In this document: positions 61,396 to 64,000 of the stretch, in pieces | Layout: the number at the start of each line of letters is the position of its first letter | How positions within the stretch are numbered: position 1 is the stretch's first letter | Assembly (NCBI RefSeq): GCF_003097355.1 | Contig: NZ_PYUI01000003.1 | Span: 248,001 to 312,000, forward strand | From: Arthrobacter sp. H-02-3 | Lineage (GTDB): Bacteria; Actinomycetota; Actinomycetes; Actinomycetales; Micrococcaceae | Reading direction: 5' to 3' | DNA length: 64,000 bases | Notes under the pieces: generated by a model | What the model saw: the letters and a program-made list of their open reading frames with translations, nothing else | The model's database searches: none | What the model was told of the DNA's origin: nothing | Made by a program: the position numbers and the translations under genes

Positions 61396-62564
61396 GATGC
61401 CACCACCTTCACGACCTGAAGCTTCTCGAAACTCCGCGTGATGTTGCTCGGCACCCGGACCCCGTCCGCGATGGACAGTGACTTCACCTGACGGGCAAGC
61501 GCGTCAATGATCGCGTGGGCCTCGAGCTTGGCCAGGCCTTGGCCGGCGCAGCCGTGCGGTCCGTAGCCGAAGGAGAGGTGGTCCACCGGGTTGCGCGTGA
61601 TGTCGAAGGTGTCGGGGTTTTCGTAGTGCCGCGGGTCCCGGTTGCCGGCGCCGAAGAGGATGCCCAGTTGAGCGCCCGCAGGAACGGTGGCTCCGTCGAT
61701 CTCAACCTCGCGGGTGGTTGTGCGGCCCCAGATGTGCACGGGGGCCCAATAGCGCAGCACTTCCGCGAAGGCTGCAGGCACCAGGTCGAGGTTCTCGCGG
61801 ACAAGCTCAAGCTGTTCCGGGTGGCGGCCGAACAGGGCGATGATGTTTCCGATCGAGGCGATCGTTGTATCGACGCCTGCCCCGAGGTACTGGTGGATGA
61901 TGTGCCCGGCGGAGCCTTCGGGGATGTCGCCACGCGTTTCAGCGTCGAAGATCCCGCGGCCGATCGAGCCGGGGGCGAGGTCGCCGGCGGTAACTGACGA
62001 GCACCAGCCGTAAAGCTCGCCGGCGATCGGGAAGCTCTCCTGGGTGCGCTGGTTCATCGGCCCGATGACCTGCATCGCGGACTGCCCCCAGCGCATCATG
62101 TTGTCCTTGACGTGTCCGCTGAAGCCGATGAGGTCGGCGACGATCTCAAGCGGGAAAGCTCGCGCCAGGGAGTCGATGGCTTCAAAGCTTCCGCCGGCGA
62201 CGAGGTCGGCGACGAGCTTGTCCGCCTTCTCGTCGATGATGACCTTCAGGCCGCGCAGTGCGCGGGGAGTGAGGTTCTCGGAGAGCGTCGCGCGCAGCTG
62301 GGTGTGCAGCGGCGGGTCTGAGGCAAGCGAGGTGCCTTGCAGCGCCTCGTTGACCATCGGGTTGAAGCCAAGGGTGGTGGACGAGAACGTCGCCGGATCG
62401 CCGAGTACGTCGCGGATGATGTCGTAGCGCGTCAGAACGTAGAGGTCGTTCTTGGGCAGGTGGACGACGCCGGCCTGCTCGCGCAGCGCGGCGTACGTGG
62501 GGTAGGGGTCGACCAGGACGTCGTCGTCCCAGATATCGATGCCGGATTCTGCGGGTGCAGTCAC
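61392..62564 (-). CDS. Cytochrome P450
   Basis: 390-residue soluble class I P450. Haem Cys339 in FGYGPHGCAGQGLAKLE; I-helix oxygen motif AGVDTTI at about 229-235; K-helix EVLRYWAPVHIWGR gives the ExxR-equivalent EVLR. Start GTG has AAGGAGA upstream. It heads the minus-strand unit P450-ferredoxin. Substrate is unknown; CYP family cannot be assigned from reading alone. The divergent phosphotriesterase-like pair and the decayed reductase suggest an acquired catabolic or detoxification locus. Confidence 0.93.
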   Translation of the reverse strand: MTAPAESGIDIWDDDVLVDPYPTYAALREQAGVVHLPKNDLYVLTRYDIIRDVLGDPATFSSTTLGFNPMVNEALQGTSLASDPPLHTQLRATLSENLTPRALRGLKVIIDEKADKLVADLVAGGSFEAIDSLARAFPLEIVADLIGFSGHVKDNMMRWGQSAMQVIGPMNQRTQESFPIAGELYGWCSSVTAGDLAPGSIGRGIFDAETRGDIPEGSAGHIIHQYLGAGVDTTIASIGNIIALFGRHPEQLELVRENLDLVPAAFAEVLRYWAPVHIWGRTTTREVEIDGATVPAGAQLGILFGAGNRDPRHYENPDTFDITRNPVDHLSFGYGPHGCAGQGLAKLEAHAIIDALARQVKSLSIADGVRVPSNITRSFEKLQVVKVVAS

Positions 62565-62709
62565 AGTATTCTCCTTGCGGATGGGGGGTGGGCCGAGGGT
62601 GTGAGGCCCGTCAGCCTGGACGATAGCTGCGGCGCATTCCCCGGTGCTCTACCGGGCTCCGGCCAAGGCCGGAGGCGGATGTGGCGCTCCACACATCTTG
62701 ACGCCAGGG

Positions 62710-62724
62710 TTTACATGATGTCAA
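62710..62724. promoter_or_regulatory. Dyad 1 in the P450/phosphotriesterase intergenic region
   Basis: TTTACA-TGA-TGTCAA, an inverted repeat with one mismatch. On the minus strand the same bases provide TTGACA, which could be the P450 -35. Confidence 0.55.
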
Positions 62725-62790
62725 TACAGTTTACGATTCGTCGGTTTCATGAACGCCACGAAGTACCGGGTATACGTCGCGTTTATTTAC

Positions 62791-62805
62791 TTGACATACT
62801 GTAAA
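62791..62805. promoter_or_regulatory. Dyad 2 in the P450/phosphotriesterase intergenic region
   Basis: TTGACA-TAC-TGTAAA, matching the reverse complement of dyad 1 at 13 of 15 positions. It supplies a perfect -35 TTGACA reading toward the phosphotriesterase-like gene, but no good -10 follows. The rest of this 338-bp gap shows no gene. Confidence 0.55.
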
Positions 62806-62902
62806 GAAAGATGTGACGCTGGATACACCGCATCGGAGCGATGGTCTGGCCAGGCCCGGCGGCACCCCTGCATTCAGCACCCGAACTTCAAGGGAGAAGC
62901 AA

Positions 62903-63916
62903 GTGATTCACCCCACCCCCGTCGACACCGGCGACGCGTTCGCCGGCACCGTCGATCGAGCCACCGCCCATACGGTCCTTGGCCCCGTCCCCGCTCATGA
63001 ACTGGGTGTGGTCGCGGTCCACGAGGCCCTGCTGTCGGTGCTCCCGGGTGCGCAGTACGCCCCGGACATCACGATGGACCGGGCGGAGATCTTCGAGGCA
63101 CTGGCCGCGAAGCTCAAGGACTTCCGCGAGCACGGCGGGCAGACGATCGTCGACAGCACCGGCATGTTCCACGGCCGCGACCTGAAGCTTTACGAGGCCC
63201 TGTCCCGCTCCACCGGCGTCCACATCGTCGCCTCCACGGGCCTGGGCCCGGAGGAAGAACTCGGCGGATACTTCCTGACCCCGCAGACCAACCCGCCCGC
63301 CCCCTGGCCGGCCGAAAAGTTCGGCGACCTCTTCGGCAGGGAGGTCACTGAGGGGATGGTGGTACCCCGGGTCGAGCGCCGCGCCGCCGCCGGCATTGTG
63401 GCCACCATCGCCGACCGCGCCGGCATGACCCCGACCGAGGAGAGCCTGTTCCGCGGTTCCGCCCGCGCCGCCAGGAACACCGGCATCCCGGTCTCGATTC
63501 GGTTCGGCGCCGATGCCCTGCACGATCTGGACATCGTGCTGGACGAGCAGATCGGGGCCGACCGGGTGCTCGTCGGCGACCTGGACCGCAAGGACGCCGC
63601 CGGCTCCGCCATCAAGGTGGCCGGCCGCGGAGCCTTCGTCGGCATCGACCACGTGGGCCTGAACGACCACGCGGACTACCTCACCGACCACGATCGCGCC
63701 GAACTGGTGTTCGAGCTCGTCAAGGCCGGCCATGCCGACAAGATCATCCTTTCGGGCAACTCGATCGGCGTGGCCAAGGGGCTGCCGGAGTACAACCTGC
63801 CTTACAGCCACGTCCTGTCCACGTTCGTGCCCTACCTCAAGACCCACGGCCTGAGCGACGAAGACGCCCGGCGCATCCTCGTGGACAACCCGCGCAACCT
63901 GCTGACCGTGCGCTAA
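62903..63916 (+). CDS. Phosphotriesterase-like protein with altered metal ligands
   Basis: 337-residue TIM-barrel protein of the phosphotriesterase (PTE/PHP) family, judged from HTVLGPVPAHELGVVAVHEALL at the start, the TGIPVSIRFGADAL block and NPRNLLTV at the end. The normal HxH reads HEA; the carboxylated Lys position reads GIVATIAD; the later His ligands appear as SIRFG and VGDLD; and the final Asp is replaced in LSGNSIG. Four to five of six ligands are gone, so this is probably not a standard metallohydrolase. GTG start with AGGGAGA upstream; a second family gene starts 49 bp after it. Confidence 0.8.
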   Translation: MIHPTPVDTGDAFAGTVDRATAHTVLGPVPAHELGVVAVHEALLSVLPGAQYAPDITMDRAEIFEALAAKLKDFREHGGQTIVDSTGMFHGRDLKLYEALSRSTGVHIVASTGLGPEEELGGYFLTPQTNPPAPWPAEKFGDLFGREVTEGMVVPRVERRAAAGIVATIADRAGMTPTEESLFRGSARAARNTGIPVSIRFGADALHDLDIVLDEQIGADRVLVGDLDRKDAAGSAIKVAGRGAFVGIDHVGLNDHADYLTDHDRAELVFELVKAGHADKIILSGNSIGVAKGLPEYNLPYSHVLSTFVPYLKTHGLSDEDARRILVDNPRNLLTVR

Positions 63917-63965
63917 GCACGCGTCGGCACTCCCACAACAAGCTTTCGACCCCTGAGGTGAACGA

Positions 63966-64000
63966 ATGACCAAGGTCAACACCGTGCTGGGAACCATCCC
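63966..64000 (+). CDS. Start of a second phosphotriesterase-like gene (runs off window)
   Basis: ATG with GAGGTG ahead and eleven further codons: MTKVNTVLGTIP. The VNTVLG-IP opening is the usual N-terminus of phosphotriesterase-family proteins, just like the preceding gene, so the two appear to be tandem paralogues in one operon. Too little is visible to test its metal ligands. Confidence 0.65.
   Translation, partial: MTKVNTVLGTI

Noticed and set aside
62888..63997. Minus-strand frame opposite the phosphotriesterase-like gene
   Set aside because: No domain, and the plus frame has the ribosome site and family motifs.

Overview
The window is high-GC, gene-dense DNA from an actinobacterium, most likely Arthrobacter, Pseudarthrobacter or a related Micrococcaceae. 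The evidence is the protein style, many GTG starts, several promoters whose -10 lies only 5-8 bases from the start codon (leaderless mRNAs), and a mycothiol-type maleylpyruvate isomerase. The genus is an inference; there is no rRNA or phylogenetic marker here.

Region 1 (1-11,600) is a glycan-use locus. A minus-strand operon runs from a lipoprotein solute-binding protein through two permease units (one fused to its ATPase) and a second ATPase to a GH78 alpha-L-rhamnosidase and a GH3 beta-glucosidase cut by the window edge. An IclR regulator and a GH43 beta-xylosidase/arabinofuranosidase lie divergently. Region 2 (11,660-30,100) is housekeeping and stress material: a universal stress protein, a LuxR/MalT-type large ATPase regulator, a K+ channel, a class II glutamine amidotransferase, AI-2E, GAP, MFS and LysE transporters, an alkyl sulfatase, a PRC-barrel protein and membrane proteins.

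Region 3 (30,278-37,900) holds an NmrA-type reductase, a DOPA-dioxygenase-like enzyme and, next to it, an unusual fusion of GTP cyclohydrolase II with a flavin-dependent monooxygenase of acyl-CoA-dehydrogenase fold. Related AT-rich dyads overlap both promoters. This pair is my best candidate for an undescribed system. A MocR regulator and an EamA exporter follow, with overlapping divergent start codons.

Region 4 (37,950-46,300) carries a VOC protein, an M17 aminopeptidase lacking the N-terminal domain, an SLC13/TrkA_C transporter, a D-threonine-aldolase-like enzyme, an aquaporin and another K+ channel. Region 5 (46,373-53,760) is a PucR-controlled catabolic cluster: guanidino-compound ureohydrolase, NCS1 permease, aminobutyraldehyde-type dehydrogenase and aldonolactone oxidase. 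Two copies of a 17-bp box probably mark the PucR sites, and a strong terminator ends the cluster.

Region 6 (53,765-60,181) is a complete 3-hydroxybenzoate/gentisate pathway: AAHS transporter plus 6-hydroxylase on one side of an IclR gene; gentisate 1,2-dioxygenase, fumarylpyruvate hydrolase and mycothiol-dependent maleylpyruvate isomerase on the other. An identical-architecture ATTCTG-N5-CAGAA(T/C) dyad lies in both promoter regions. Region 7 (60,199-64,000) is a partly decayed P450 locus: TetR, ferredoxin and P450 are intact, but a ferredoxin reductase and an MFS transporter survive only as fragments. Divergent from it are two phosphotriesterase-like genes; the complete one has lost most canonical metal ligands.
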